DNA of 64,000 nucleotides from Bidens hawaiensis (taxonomy: Eukaryota > Streptophyta > Magnoliopsida > Asterales > Asteraceae): positions 33,592 to 97,591 of the forward strand of contig JAIQDT010000194.1 in NCBI GenBank assembly GCA_021521415.1, given 5' to 3'. The position numbers were made by a program, and so were the translations under genes. Position 1 is the first letter of the stretch. Every line of letters starts with the position of its first letter. This document shows, one piece after another, positions 1-10,304 of the stretch. The notes beneath the pieces were generated by a model, which saw only the letters and a list, made by a program, of their open reading frames with translations, was not told the origin of the DNA and did no database searches.

Positions 1-2
1 AG

Positions 3-1097
3 ACGAGCTGTAAAGGCGACGAGTTGAGGACGAAGAGAAGAAATGATAGAGACGATGATCCCAATGCGTCGAAAGATGCAGGTGGTGAGCTACCAAGAAC
101 TACTCAAGCTCTTGGAACTTCCACAACTCAGGGGGAGTCGACATCTGCAGCTGGTGATGATGTGGTGGTGGTGGACGTAGAGGAGATGGTTGATGACTTG
201 GTTGGTGATGATGATATTCTACCGAGTGATGTGATAGAGAAAATTGGTGAAGAGATTGTGATGGATACAAAGATTGAAGAGGGAGAGATAGTAGAAGAGA
301 ATGTGGAGCATGACATTCCAGATGTTGAGAAAGCCGATATGAGTGAACAGATTGGAAGCGATGAGTCTGAATGGGAAGAGCAGCCTAGGTGGAAGGAAGG
401 CTATGCTCAGTGGTTCGTCAAAACGAAGAAACCGGCGGTCCCTACAATGTTTATGAAGATTTACAACATTAAAGGCTATGCTGAAGCGAAGAAAGGGATT
501 ATAAGCTGGATCTTTGATGAGCAGTTGAGGCTCTTCGTGATTAAAAGGTATGACGGTGTTCAGTATTTTAAAAGAATGTTAAGATCGTTGAATACACTGC
601 CGGAATGTGAAGTGAAAGACTTAGCCAGATTGGGGTTAATCAATCGAAGTGATGATAATATGGCTAGAGTCATTGGGAAAATTGTATGGAAAGAGAGTAT
701 AAAAGAGAAGAAGTTTGAGCTGTTGAAGCCACAAAAGGGAAAACTTGTTGAAGACAAGGATAGAGGTTTGAGAGCTGATGGAAAGCCTTGGATGATTATG
801 AAGTATAAACCGATCCGGTGTTTGAAAGAAGTACCGATGAAGCTTATGCCCAAGGATGTGCTTAAAGACCTAAAGTGGTGGTTTGTAGATTGTGAGACAG
901 CTGAGGCGGTGATGGAAGACGAGGATGAGCAAGAGGTACTAAGAGTTTACGATCCGATGCATTTGGTAAACTTATCGCAAGCTGATCTGCAGGTGCTCAA
1001 TGAGAAGAAAATCTTTTATATTCCTGCTTGGAAAGACGAAGCGAGGAAATATCAAAGAGTTGTGTCGGTTTGTGTTCGAGAAGGAGTGCATGCGTGA
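3..1097 (+). CDS. Acidic extra ORF of a Copia-like LTR retrotransposon (5' truncated by window edge)
   Basis: The frame is open from the left edge; the first codons are not ATG, so the start lies outside the window. The first ~100 residues are very acidic (runs of E and D, VEEMVDDLVGDDD), which suggests a disordered region. From about residue 120 there is a basic, aromatic-rich domain beginning near RWKEGYAQWFVKTKKP. The stop is 70 bp upstream of a polypurine tract and a 3' LTR, so this is the last ORF of a retrotransposon. It lacks RT, RNase H, integrase or protease motifs. Position and composition resemble the extra 3' ORF (sometimes called env-like) of SIRE/Copia elements, but I cannot assign a biochemical function. 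A host gene is unlikely given the adjacent PPT and LTR. Confidence 0.6.
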   Translation, partial: TSCKGDELRTKRRNDRDDDPNASKDAGGELPRTTQALGTSTTQGESTSAAGDDVVVVDVEEMVDDLVGDDDILPSDVIEKIGEEIVMDTKIEEGEIVEENVEHDIPDVEKADMSEQIGSDESEWEEQPRWKEGYAQWFVKTKKPAVPTMFMKIYNIKGYAEAKKGIISWIFDEQLRLFVIKRYDGVQYFKRMLRSLNTLPECEVKDLARLGLINRSDDNMARVIGKIVWKESIKEKKFELLKPQKGKLVEDKDRGLRADGKPWMIMKYKPIRCLKEVPMKLMPKDVLKDLKWWFVDCETAEAVMEDEDEQEVLRVYDPMHLVNLSQADLQVLNEKKIFYIPAWKDEARKYQRVVSVCVREGVHA

Positions 1098-1168
1098 AGA
1101 TACAAGGTTGAAGATTACAAGACACGTGATTGAAGCTAAAGAGATGAAGCTACTGCCAAGGGGGAGTC

Positions 1169-1579
1169 TGTTGGTGCATAATGTCAGTAGTTCAGTGTCT
1201 AGTGTCTGTAATTGCGTTTGTAATATTTTATGTTTTGTATAAGCGAAGTTGCTAACAAGTTCGCTGATATGGGCGAACTTGTTAGACAAGCGAAGTTAGT
1301 GACAACTTCGCTTGAACATGCCAGGCGAAGTTGTCGTGATTATATAAGCCATCTGTTATGGCTTATTAATCATTAATTCAGTTTTACAGTTTTCGTGTAT
1401 TCGAGTCAGAGAGAGTCTGTAATCAAGTGATCTTCGTATCACGTGTTTAAGGTTGGTATACAACGTGTTTGATTATCGTGTGTTAATCGTATTGTTTTCT
1501 ATACTCGTAACGTCTTACGTAGGGATTCCGCACCTGCGTAGTACGTGATATCTCGTGTAGATCCGGCTGGGAACCTACA
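1169..1579 (+). repeat. 3' LTR (411 bp) of the partial Copia-like element
   Basis: A purine tract (AAGGGGGAG, 1158-1166) is followed two bases later by TGTTGG, and the block ends in CCTACA, giving imperfect 6-bp terminal inverted repeats. A TATA box lies inside. The 5' LTR is outside the window, so the target duplication cannot be tested; ATTCG (1580-1584) is the predicted copy. The LTR appears to have landed inside a repeated sequence, because the bases right after it match a second copy at about 1870. Confidence 0.75.
1340..1347 (+). promoter_or_regulatory. TATA box of the LTR promoter
   Basis: TTATATAA occurs 171 bp into the LTR. Just upstream, the motif GCGAAGTT and its inverse AACTTCGC recur several times between about 1240 and 1332, which is the expected U3 enhancer position. 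Confidence 0.55.
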
Positions 1580-2050
1580 ATTCGTGCTGATGTGTGTTTT
1601 TAGTAAAAGTGTATGATAACATGCATAAGTCTAAATCAACTATGTGTAAAGCCTTTTATAACATGGATAATAAACCTATTTTAAGGTGTTTGAAGACATC
1701 AAAGTAAGTGTCATGTTTAGAGAATAAAGTTTTTAACTATTTTGTTGTAAATCAAGTCTTTATTATTTGAATAATCAAGTCTTATAAAATGTTTTGAATT
1801 TTGTTATGTGTTATCAAATCTAACTATTTTAGGTATGTATCCAATCCCATGAACTTATGTCTTTGTTGGAATTGGTGCTGATGTGTGATTTTAGAAAAAG
1901 TGTTTGAAAGCATGAATAGGTCTCATCAAGTATATGTCAACCCTTTTTATAACATGAATAATAAATCTATTCCAAGGTATTTGAAGAAATCAAAGAAAGT
2001 GCCATGTTTAGAGAATAAACTTTTTAACTATTTTGGTGTAAAGTCTTAAT
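1579..2050 (+). repeat. Two diverged copies of a ~170-bp sequence
   Basis: The stretch from about 1579 to 1750 recurs at about 1870-2045, an offset of 291 bp. Shared landmarks are GTGCTGATGTGTG, CTTTTTATAACATG and ATGTTTAGAGAATAAA. Copies differ at roughly one base in six to eight. No coding potential was seen. The left copy abuts the LTR end, so the retrotransposon probably inserted at the edge of the left unit. Confidence 0.7.
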
Positions 2051-2171
2051 CTACTATTTGACTATGTACATGTCTCAATAAACAATTTGACCACAAGCAT
2101 TTCTAACATGCATTTAAATGTTTAAAAAGTATCATGTATAAAGAGTTTAAAAAGTATTTGATGCATAGTTG

Positions 2172-2173
<2 letters not shown>

Positions 2174-2245
<72 letters not shown>
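2174..2245. repeat. (AT)n microsatellite
   Basis: About 36 uninterrupted AT units, ending in a short TATG variant. The DNA from 2050 to about 2440 around it is AT-rich and shows nothing else I recognise. Confidence 0.95.
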
Positions 2246-2251
<6 letters not shown>

Positions 2252-2469
2252 GTATGTTTTAAAAAGTTTCATTTAAATTTTTTAATTTGGAAGTGGTATA
2301 TAGAAGATTTGATACCTTGAGTATACATAATATCCAAGTGCCTACAAACATAAATATTTAGATGTTTAATATGAGATTTGCAATTATAATAATTCAAACC
2401 AGTTATAGAATTATCATCATATCAGTATAGCAGCCCTCGTTGTTTCGCGATTGTTGTATATTTGGTTAC

Positions 2470-3975
2470 ACTATTTGTACTTTATTTTCTTCTATACCAA
2501 GCTTGTTGACCATGAAGTCCGTAGTTTGCATTTGAAGAAAAGATATTAAATTATTAAAAATGTTACATTTTAATAAAAATAGTGTAATCAGTTAAGAAGG
2601 AAATTAATAATCTTACCGCTTTCGTTAAGGGCGAGTATTTGAAAGACTGTTGACAACACATATCTGGTAATAAATATAAATTTGATTATATTAGTATTTT
2701 GAGATTTGAGATTTTGATATGCAAAAAACATAATTAAAAGATGTTATACCTTATTGACAATTTGCTTATCATCCATAGTTAGTGGTAATCCAGGTCGGAC
2801 AATAAGTTCAGTCAAAACTCCCTCGTTTGCATTTGTCACATATCATTTGTCAAAATGTATGAAATTAATAAAAACTTAAACATGTTGATTCAAAAGAGTC
2901 TAATCAGTTAAAATAAAATAAGATTAGATTTTTTGAAAAGTCGTACCTTTAAATGAACGGTTAATTGTGACGGAATGCAACAGAATGTGTTGGTAATTTT
3001 ATAGCATAACGCTTGTATCGCTGAAATAAAAACAGATTTGAATGAATTAACCACGGACATATGCATTAATAAAAACATATTTGAATTAAAAGAAAAAAAT
3101 ATCCAAACCTGAATAACAAACAGTAGATTTGTTAATCCTAGTCAGATCTTCAATTGCTTCAAATCCAAAAATCAAAATGTCCAAAAGAAAACTTAAAAGT
3201 AAACAAATGAAGGTAATCTAATAATTTAACAAAAATTGAATTATAACAAAAAAATATCCAAACCTGAAGAATAAACGGGAAACTTTTGGATCATAGTCAT
3301 ATATGTAATTGCTTCAAATACACAAATGAAAATTTTCCAAATTAAAAGCTAAAAGTAAACAAAATAAGATAATATAATAATTTCAAAGACATTGAATTAA
3401 AACAATTAAAGATCCAAACCTGAAGAATAAACGGAAGACTTTTGGATCATAGTCATATATGTAATTGCTTCAAATTCAAAAATGAAAATTGTCCAAATTC
3501 AAACCTAAAAGTAAACAAAATAACATAATCTAATAATTTTAAAGACATTGAATTAAAACACATAAAGATCCAAACCTGAAGAAGAAACTGTAGATCTGTT
3601 AAACCTAGTAAGATCTTTACTTGCTTCGAATGCACATTAACCTAAAAAAATAAAAATCGTCATGAAATAACACCAAATGAAGTACATTCAAAGGAAAATA
3701 TATTCATACCTGAAGATTGACAGACAGATCTTTGGTTGATTTGACTCACAATCTGATTATTGTGAGTAGGAGAACCATCAACCGGATCAGAAGATTAAGA
3801 GAATGCACATATAAAATTTTTGAGAAGAATCCAGATTATTAGATTAAGAGAAATCTAGATTTGAGAATAATAAGAAATAAGAAGAGAATGATATGGAGAA
3901 AAAGAGAGAAAAGAAGAAGAGAAGAGGCAAAGTGAAAGAAAGAGGCGGATATATGTGATGATATGTTTTTAGGGT
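2470..3975 (-). pseudogene. Exon-like chain in the Helitron (captured or resident gene remnant)
   Basis: On the minus strand, AG acceptor and GT donor signals bracket several short open blocks. One reads IQALCYKITNTFCCIPSQ (about 2950-3020), one has LIVRPGLPLTMDDKQIVNK (about 2750-2830), one has YVLSTVFQILALNES (about 2625-2675), and a last one has GLHGQQAWYRRK before a stop (about 2475-2520). The leader upstream (about 3790-3975) is CT-rich like a 5' UTR. I do not recognise the protein. Phase between blocks was not verified throughout, so this may be a non-coding relic. Confidence 0.35.
3100..3725 (-). repeat. Tandem repeat of an exon-like unit, ~155 bp, 4-5 copies
   Basis: The block CCAAACCTGAAGAATAAACG followed by a 50-bp variable part and TTGCTTCAAA recurs at about 3108, 3260, 3415, 3572 and, more weakly, 3710. 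On the minus strand each unit is an AG-bounded piece ending CAG followed by GTTTGG, so each looks like a copy of one small exon with its introns. The two middle copies are nearly identical; the outer ones have diverged. Confidence 0.65.
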
Positions 3976-4087
3976 TTCTGCAATGAACAGGTTTTTTTAA
4001 TAATAAACCGGTTTTTTAAGGTGCATTGTAAGGTTGACACATCAGCATGGTTGCTTGTATGAGTGACACATCAGCACTTTAAATGTG

Positions 4088-4176
4088 TGTGTGTGGGGGG
4101 GGGGGGAGTGTCCAAATTGTTCTTCCTTTATTATATAGTAAGATATGTGTGTGTGTGAGGAGAGGGGGGGGGGGGT
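4088..4176 (+). repeat. Twin (GT)n-poly(G) tracts flanking the Helitron terminus
   Basis: A GT run followed by about a dozen G lies just inside the Helitron end (about 4084-4107), and a very similar GT run followed by G runs lies just outside (about 4145-4176). The similarity suggests a small duplication or slippage. Sequencing length error is possible in the homopolymers. Confidence 0.7.
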
Positions 4177-4483
4177 AGTGTAAGCTTATAATAAGTTTAG
4201 TGAAATTGTAGGGCTAATATTATAAATTCTTTTATCAGTATGATAGATAACTTTCAAAAACATGAATAACTTGTATGTATATGAAGCTTCAACACTTGCA
4301 AAAAATTGAATAGTAAATCCCATACACATACAAAGTTGCTAATTAATATATAGTTAATATGCATGGGTAAATGGATTACGTGGACCACGATGTTCCGAAT
4401 ATAATGCATGAATATTTTATAAAAACAACCATTGGTCTAGGTTACCATGTATAATGATGGATTCATGAAACTTGTCCACTTGA

Positions 4484-5447
4484 AACTAGTGACGAATCTA
4501 GAAAAATTTTTCATAGAGGTCGAAAATTTTTTAGGTCGGTATTAATTTATATATATAATTATTTATGTTTGGTTCTGCAGTTCGGATCCGGTATATACTT
4601 TTTTATTGGTCCAGTTTGATCATCTCGGTCGGTTCGAGTCGGGTAACATAAAAATGATAACCAAACAAAAAAATATATTTAAAGTTGTTCTCTACTTTAA
4701 CATTCATAAGTAAGTCTTTCTCAATGTAACAAATACGATTACTGCTTAAATTTTCATCACCCCGTCCAATTACGCAAATAAAACTTCATGTACTTCATTG
4801 CCGAAAAGCGTATTTCAACGCTCGTGATTGCAATGGATAATACGATAAATAAATTTAATAAACGATACACCAATGCAAATGAATGATGTTTCTTTGTTTG
4901 AACCATCAATTAAACAAGACTTGGTAAACCATTCAAATGTTTAAATCGTTTATTTCCTTTCAAATTATCAATGTATGTCGCGAGTTCAATTGGGATTTTT
5001 CTTTCATCACTTTCATTAAAATTGTATGGGTACATCTCGACTAATCGTATTTTTTTTAATTGATGTAAAGGATTGAAGGGTCGAAGGTGAGTTGTGGGGT
5101 TTATCGCTTCAAACATCAAACAAAATAGAATTTGATTGGGTTTGGGCTAAAAATTAGGTAGGGTTTTGGGCTTGAAAATTCGGTCGAGTATTGGATTATT
5201 GGAATTAAATATTGGAACGTATGTAGCTAAAATTTAAAATGAAAAATTGTTTATATAATTATATATATGTAAAATTTTCATTTTATTTGGGTTGGTCTCA
5301 AATTTTCATGGGGTCGTCTTGAAATTCAACATGGGTCGATGGCAAATTCTACAGGAGACGGTAGGGAATTTTACAATATATTAACACTAAAAATAATTTT
5401 TTTCACAGGAGCCGGCAAACCCCCTCACTTATGAGTAGATCTGCCAA
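4484..5447. mobile_element. Degenerate TIR element, possibly hAT-like
   Basis: The left end reads AGTGACGAATCTAGAAAAATT. The right end on the opposite strand reads CATTGGCAGATCTACTCATA. Both resemble the widespread plant terminus CAGTGGCGGATCTAG. The interior is AT-rich; a small minus-strand ORF near 4910-5119 has no recognised domain. No clear target duplication was found, so superfamily and exact bounds are uncertain. Confidence 0.4.
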
Positions 5448-7186
5448 TGCTTGAAACAAATAATATATTAAAAAATATTTTCATGTTACTCGAGTTAAAA
5501 ATAAAATGTTTGGTTTTATAGTATCAAAAGGAGGTTTAGAGTGTTTTAAAAAATGAGCAAACTTGATTAACAAGTCAACAATTGTGTATTATGTGATTAC
5601 AATTACGCCACCGTCAGAATTCAATAAGCAACATATCGATCAAATACAAACAGAAAAAATGTGATCATGCGAAGTGAAGAAAAACTTAAAACCCGCGATG
5701 CAATGTGCTAAATATAGAGATCGACCATGAAGCTTTACAAATCTAACTGATTCAGTTGGCGAATCAAATTTGATGCCAAATTGATGATCAAGTTAAGGCT
5801 GCAAATTAGACATGAAGGTTCTCAGATTGATTAATTGACTCTCCTTCAAAATCGCAAATCTTAATTGGGATGACTTGAAGCTTTTGAACGGTGAATTGAA
5901 GCTTGCAAATTATATTTGATTGTTCACTTCAGCCTTGTGAATTGGTTTTGCCAATTAATTTGTGGTCACTGAGTGATTTTGAACTATTGTGATTTTAAAG
6001 CAGGCTATCGTGCGAGAAATAAGGAGTAATTACTCTAGTATATAATTATATCTAGTAGAGTAATTATATAATTGTGTAATTGTATATTTTTAGCATAGTT
6101 ACTTTTATAACTAGAATTGTTATTTTTATAACTAGATTAGTTATTCTTATGCATAGTGTAATTATATTATAACTAGAGTACTAATCACCGATTTATAACT
6201 AGTATAATTAAGATAATTACTATAGTTATATAAAGTTGACGATATTTACTCTACTTATGGCATAAAATTACTCTAGTTATACTGTACTAAAAGAACTAGT
6301 TACATAATCACTGTAATTGTGAATATAATTACTCTACTTGATAGAAAACGAAAAATTAAAATGAAACATTATTGAACGATGATACGAATAAATTACTCAA
6401 CTAAACTATGGTACGATTTAATTACTCAATTACTCGATAATAGTTACATATTTAATCTACTTGTATATATAGTTACTATATTTAATAGAAAATAAAATGA
6501 AACATTACTGAGCATTGATACAATTGAGTAAATTTACTCAACTGATTTGATACGCTCTATTAATTTACTCAACTGATATAATACAACTGAAATTAATTTC
6601 CTTGTCGTTAATTGATCGTGCTTTTGTTTCAATTGGTCGCATCTGGTTTTCTGTTATCGACGTCGACGACTTATTTAACTCACGCGATTCGGATTCAGAA
6701 ATTGATACCAATCACTGCGATTTTGAATTCAATTACGAATTTGATTAAAGATTTGGCTTAGGGTAGATTTTTCAATATGTTTTTCATAACCATATTCTGT
6801 AAGCAAGGTCAATGCGAACAATATTATGAATTCAACAAGATTTAGATGAAACTGGAATCAAATCAAAGACTGGATGCAAATTAATGAAGTGTATATGGGT
6901 TCAATACAACGAATTTGAAGATGTTTCTTCTGTTAGTTTTTTTTTTGCTTGAGGTTTTGAAAAAATATTACGATTTGAGGATGACGCGAGTGATTTATGA
7001 ATAATCACATATTTTCCACCACCATTTTCTTTAGTTCGTAAAGTTCTCATAATTTTTTAGTTTGTACGTACAGTAGTGCGCGCGCGCATATATATATATA
7101 TATATATATATAATAAGCGTTGGAATTAACGGTGACATATGGCATTACCGCGACATCTGATTTGTCACCACTAATACCAGGTGTCG
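5448..7186. other. AT-rich interspersed DNA without recognisable genes
   Basis: No ORF of interest. Between about 6020 and 6580 short variants of ACTCTAGTTAT and its complement recur many times, giving a loose, partly palindromic satellite-like texture. A CG run followed by a (TA)n run lies at about 7078-7112. The last ~70 bp have alternating GTGACA/TGTCACC/GTGTCGCC motifs that could be subterminal repeats of a DNA transposon, but no terminus was identified. Confidence 0.5.
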
Positions 7187-7191
7187 CCGCT

Positions 7192-7946
7192 TGTTTTGGA
7201 TAAAAATCAGCTAAGGATCAAGTATCCAAATCTGTAAAGTGAGGTATAGTGCTATGTTGATAATAACGAATATGTAATCGAAATCTTGATGTACACAATG
7301 ATTTGATCACGAGGGAAAAAGCCCTTGAATACGATAATCTTACTTCGGTCAAAACTTAACAAGGTAATCTTTGGTCGAATCACTTCAGTCAAGGATTAAC
7401 GAGGTACCCTTTGGTCTGATAGTACGTGATTATAGTAATCTCCGGCACAAAAAACCCCCGGACGGTGAAAACTATCACCGTCAAGTTTATTAATTAAATA
7501 AAGGGTGTTACAATTGGTGGAGATTATGATCAGTGATACAATATTATCTAAGTGTGTGTGTATTGCTAGCCTTGCTTGTCCTTGGATGATTATGAACGTG
7601 TACTATATATAGGTAGTGTGCCCTAACTGATCATAACTCAATTTAAATAGGAAAAGAATAACAAATATCCTAATTTTAGCCTAGAATCAAGTCTTTCCAT
7701 AATTATAACTCTTTCCTTCATTATCCACGCGGTATATTAATTTGATTGCGAGATTATAGCTTTGACTTGGTCATTTAGCCGTTATACCTGCCATAAATAT
7801 CAAGATAACAAAGGAAAATTGTTAATAAATAATAGGTACTGAGGATCATTGATCCTCACAGGATCTGCAACATATTCTAAGGATAATTGATCCATATTTT
7901 ATGCCAGGATAACATATCCACACTGTCAAATTTCCGTGTACTAACA
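7192..7946 (-). repeat. Solo LTR (copy A, 755 bp) of the Ty3/gypsy family at 9550-17826
   Basis: Nearly identical to the LTRs at 9550 and 17072. On the plus strand it starts TGTTTTGGAT and ends TACTAACA. It is flanked by perfect 5-bp repeats CCGCT (7187-7191 and 7947-7951), and there is no internal region next to it, so it is a complete solo LTR as expected from LTR-LTR recombination. The same CCGCT also follows LTR copy C at 17827, which links it to that insertion event. Confidence 0.9.
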
Positions 7947-9197
7947 CCGCTAATGACCAGTGAATGAACATACAGCAACATTTCCATCCTAAAGAATTTT
8001 GCTTTGTATCTCTTTCTCTCTCAAAGAATTAGCACTCTCTCCCTTCACCGCCACCAGATTAAGTACCTTGAGCCGTTCGTTGCCGGTTTGAGCCATTGGA
8101 ACACCTCCAGCCTTTCTCTGCCGTTTGAAGCGTCCAAACACTTTCTATAAGTGGACAGTGTCTCGGCCATCTTCGTTTCCAAAATATTTTTGTAATCTCC
8201 ACGGGTTACTTATTGTTCGTTTATCTCAGCTTGTTATATATACAAAATCAAACATGTTATACGTATTTTTATGCATCATGTTTTAAATTAAATAAGTTAT
8301 ACGTCGTGTTTTAGCCAATTCTATGTAAGCTATGCACAAAATTTTGGAGCGTGCGGTCTACTGGAAGCAACCTCTTTATCTTTAGGGATATAGGTAGGGT
8401 TTGCCTACATTCCATCCACCCAGAGCCTACTGGTGGTTTTGGCTATTTGTGAGATTTATTGGGTATGGTTATTGTTGTATTTGTTTAAAATCAAGTAAAG
8501 ATGCTAATATCTACTTAGATTTTGTGATTGTATGAAGATTAGGTCATAGATAGTATAAATCATAGTTTCATGATTACTTATTGAGTTGTTTATCCTAATT
8601 TCCGATCAATCAGATTATTACTTTTTATATCCTATTCTGTACAATGTTTGTGTGTTAAATTGGTATATTTGGGTTTTAAAGTTATTAGATTAGTAAGTAT
8701 GTTAAATTGTTTTGAAGTGCAGTTTTGGTTTGAGAAACTAGAATGTTTTAGGTGTGTCAATTTCGTAGGTATGCTTAAATTTCAAATATGTTTAATTATT
8801 AGATATTGAAGGTTTCTATTTGGTAAATTATTAAGCGATGTCCCGTTTAATTTTATTTTCATAGTAATTTCTTCGTGTTGTGCATTATAGACTTTCATAG
8901 GTTGTCTTCATTTTAATCATCATGAGCATAGAAATTCCCATCTGAAATTGATTTAGAAATTAATTTTGGATTATCTTCGTTTTATAACCACTTTTTAAAT
9001 GTTTTATTTCATTTAGGATATGAATCTTTATTACATGATTGTTTGTTGAGAGAAGTACTAATTGTGTTCCTATGGTTTATGGAAGAGGCACTTTGAGTCC
9101 CTTAAACTTGATAGAACCGACTGAGTTCCTTGGTGGTGTTTGGTAGAAGGAATTGAGGGGTGAGAAATGGAATTGGAAAGAATTCTCTTGTTTGTTT
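7947..9197 (+). repeat. Segmental duplication, copy 1 (second copy at 17827-19090)
   Basis: About 1.25 kb matching 17827-19090 at near identity, starting at CCGCTAATGACCAG. The main difference is 14 bp present in the right copy (about 18012-18025) and absent here, at a GAAGC/GCGTCC microhomology. The last ~60 bp carry the left terminus of the Harbinger element found whole at 19025 (GGTGTTTGGTAGAAGG). A break then leads into gag sequence. No convincing gene was seen; the first 250 bp are CT-rich and could be an old 5' UTR. Confidence 0.9.
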
Positions 9198-9549
9198 CTG
9201 AAATTGTTCTGGTTGGTTTTGTTCTGCTGCTCCATGTATGCCTTAACCTGTGAAAACATAGCAGAAACATCATTGTTAGAGTTAACCACCGAAGTGGCAG
9301 TAGTGTTCTTTGAGCTCTGGAAGACTGGAATTTGTGTCTTGTTTACAGTAGCAGTAGCCCTCGGTGCTCCCGTGATTGGAGGAGGCATCGGCGGCAAAGT
9401 CCTTGATGAGAGAGGAACCCAAGATGGCATGGTTGATGAAACAGAGGTTGATTGAGAGGTCATTGATGGTGATATGGGTATGAAAAGTTGAATATTGATA
9501 AGGTATTTTCTGGATTATAGCACCAATCACCCCACGGTGGGCGCCAAAT
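9198..9549 (-). pseudogene. Truncated gag 5' end plus PBS of a second Ty3/gypsy copy
   Basis: The minus strand carries the PBS-like TGGCGCCCACCGTGGGG right after LTR B, then a gag start (ATG at 9463, MTSQSTSVSSTMPSW) matching the gag at 16985. After about 85 codons gag stops matching at NKTNQ, and the frame runs into duplicated flank and Harbinger terminus before a stop at 9077. The element copy to which this belonged is otherwise deleted. Its presence left of LTR B shows that B once sat between two elements in tandem. Confidence 0.85.
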
Positions 9550-10304
9550 TGTTTTGGATAAAAATCAGCTAAGGATAAAGTATCCAAATCTGTAAAGTAA
9601 GGTATAGTGCTATGTTGATAATAACGAATATGTAATCGAAATCTTGATGTACACAATGATTTGATCACGAGGGAAAAAGCCCTTGAATACGATAATCTTA
9701 CTTCGGTCAAAACTTAACAAGGTAATCTTTGGTCGAATCACTTCGGTCAAGGATTAACGAGGTACCCTTTGGTCTGATAGTACGTGATTATAGTAATCTC
9801 CGGCACAAAAAACCCCCGGACGGTGAAAACTATCACCGTCAAGTTTATTAATCGAATAAAGGGTGTTACAATTGGTGGAGATTATGATCAGTGATACAAT
9901 ATTATCTAAGTGTGTGTGTATTGCTAGCCTTGCTTGTCCTTGGATGATTATGAACGTGTACTATATATAGGTAGTGTGCCATAACTGATCATAACTCAAT
10001 TTAAATAGAAAAAGAATAACAAATATCCTAATTTTAGCCTAGAATCAAGTCTTTCCATAATTATAGCTCTTTCCTTCATTATCCACGCGGTATATTAATT
10101 TGATTGCGAGATTATAGCTTTGACTTGGTCATTTAGCCGTTATACCTGCCATAAATATCAAGATAACAAAGGAAAATTTTTAATAAATAATAGGTACTGA
10201 GGATCATTGATCCTGACAGGATCTGCAACATATTCTAAGGATAATTGATCCATATTATATGCCAGGATAACATATCCACAGTGTCAAATTTCCGTGTACT
10301 AACA
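9550..10304 (-). repeat. LTR copy B (3' LTR of the element)
   Basis: 755 bp, the same length as copies A and C. On its right side the minus-strand purine tract TAGGGGAAAT (10305-10314) marks the 3' LTR boundary. On its left side it is followed by a PBS and gag start, as only a 5' LTR should be. It therefore served both roles, the mark of a tandem element array sharing one LTR. Confidence 0.9.

Larger units (their letters stand above)
2440..4143 (-). mobile_element. Helitron, 5' terminus at 4143, 3' end not found
   Basis: Read on the minus strand, the sequence begins TCTTACTATATAATAAAGG right after an A, the usual Helitron 5' terminus (TC start, insertion between A and T). It resembles the Helitron start at 52087. 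Inside are a CT-rich leader containing AAACCCTAAAAAC and a chain of exon-like blocks running to about 2470. I found no terminal hairpin plus CTRR on the left, so that boundary is a guess; the end may be deleted. No Rep/helicase motifs were found, so it is non-autonomous. Confidence 0.6.

Noticed and set aside
3100..3725. Possible CRISPR-like array (regular ~155-bp repeats)
   Set aside because: Units are too long, diverged and contiguous, the genome is plant, and units align as exon-intron copies.
4910..5119. Minus-strand 69-codon frame in the degenerate TIR element
   Set aside because: Too short and without family resemblance; probably chance.
7100..7190. Possible CACTA transposon end from GTGACA/TGTCACC motifs
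   Set aside because: No CACTACAAGAAA-type terminus was found on either strand nearby.
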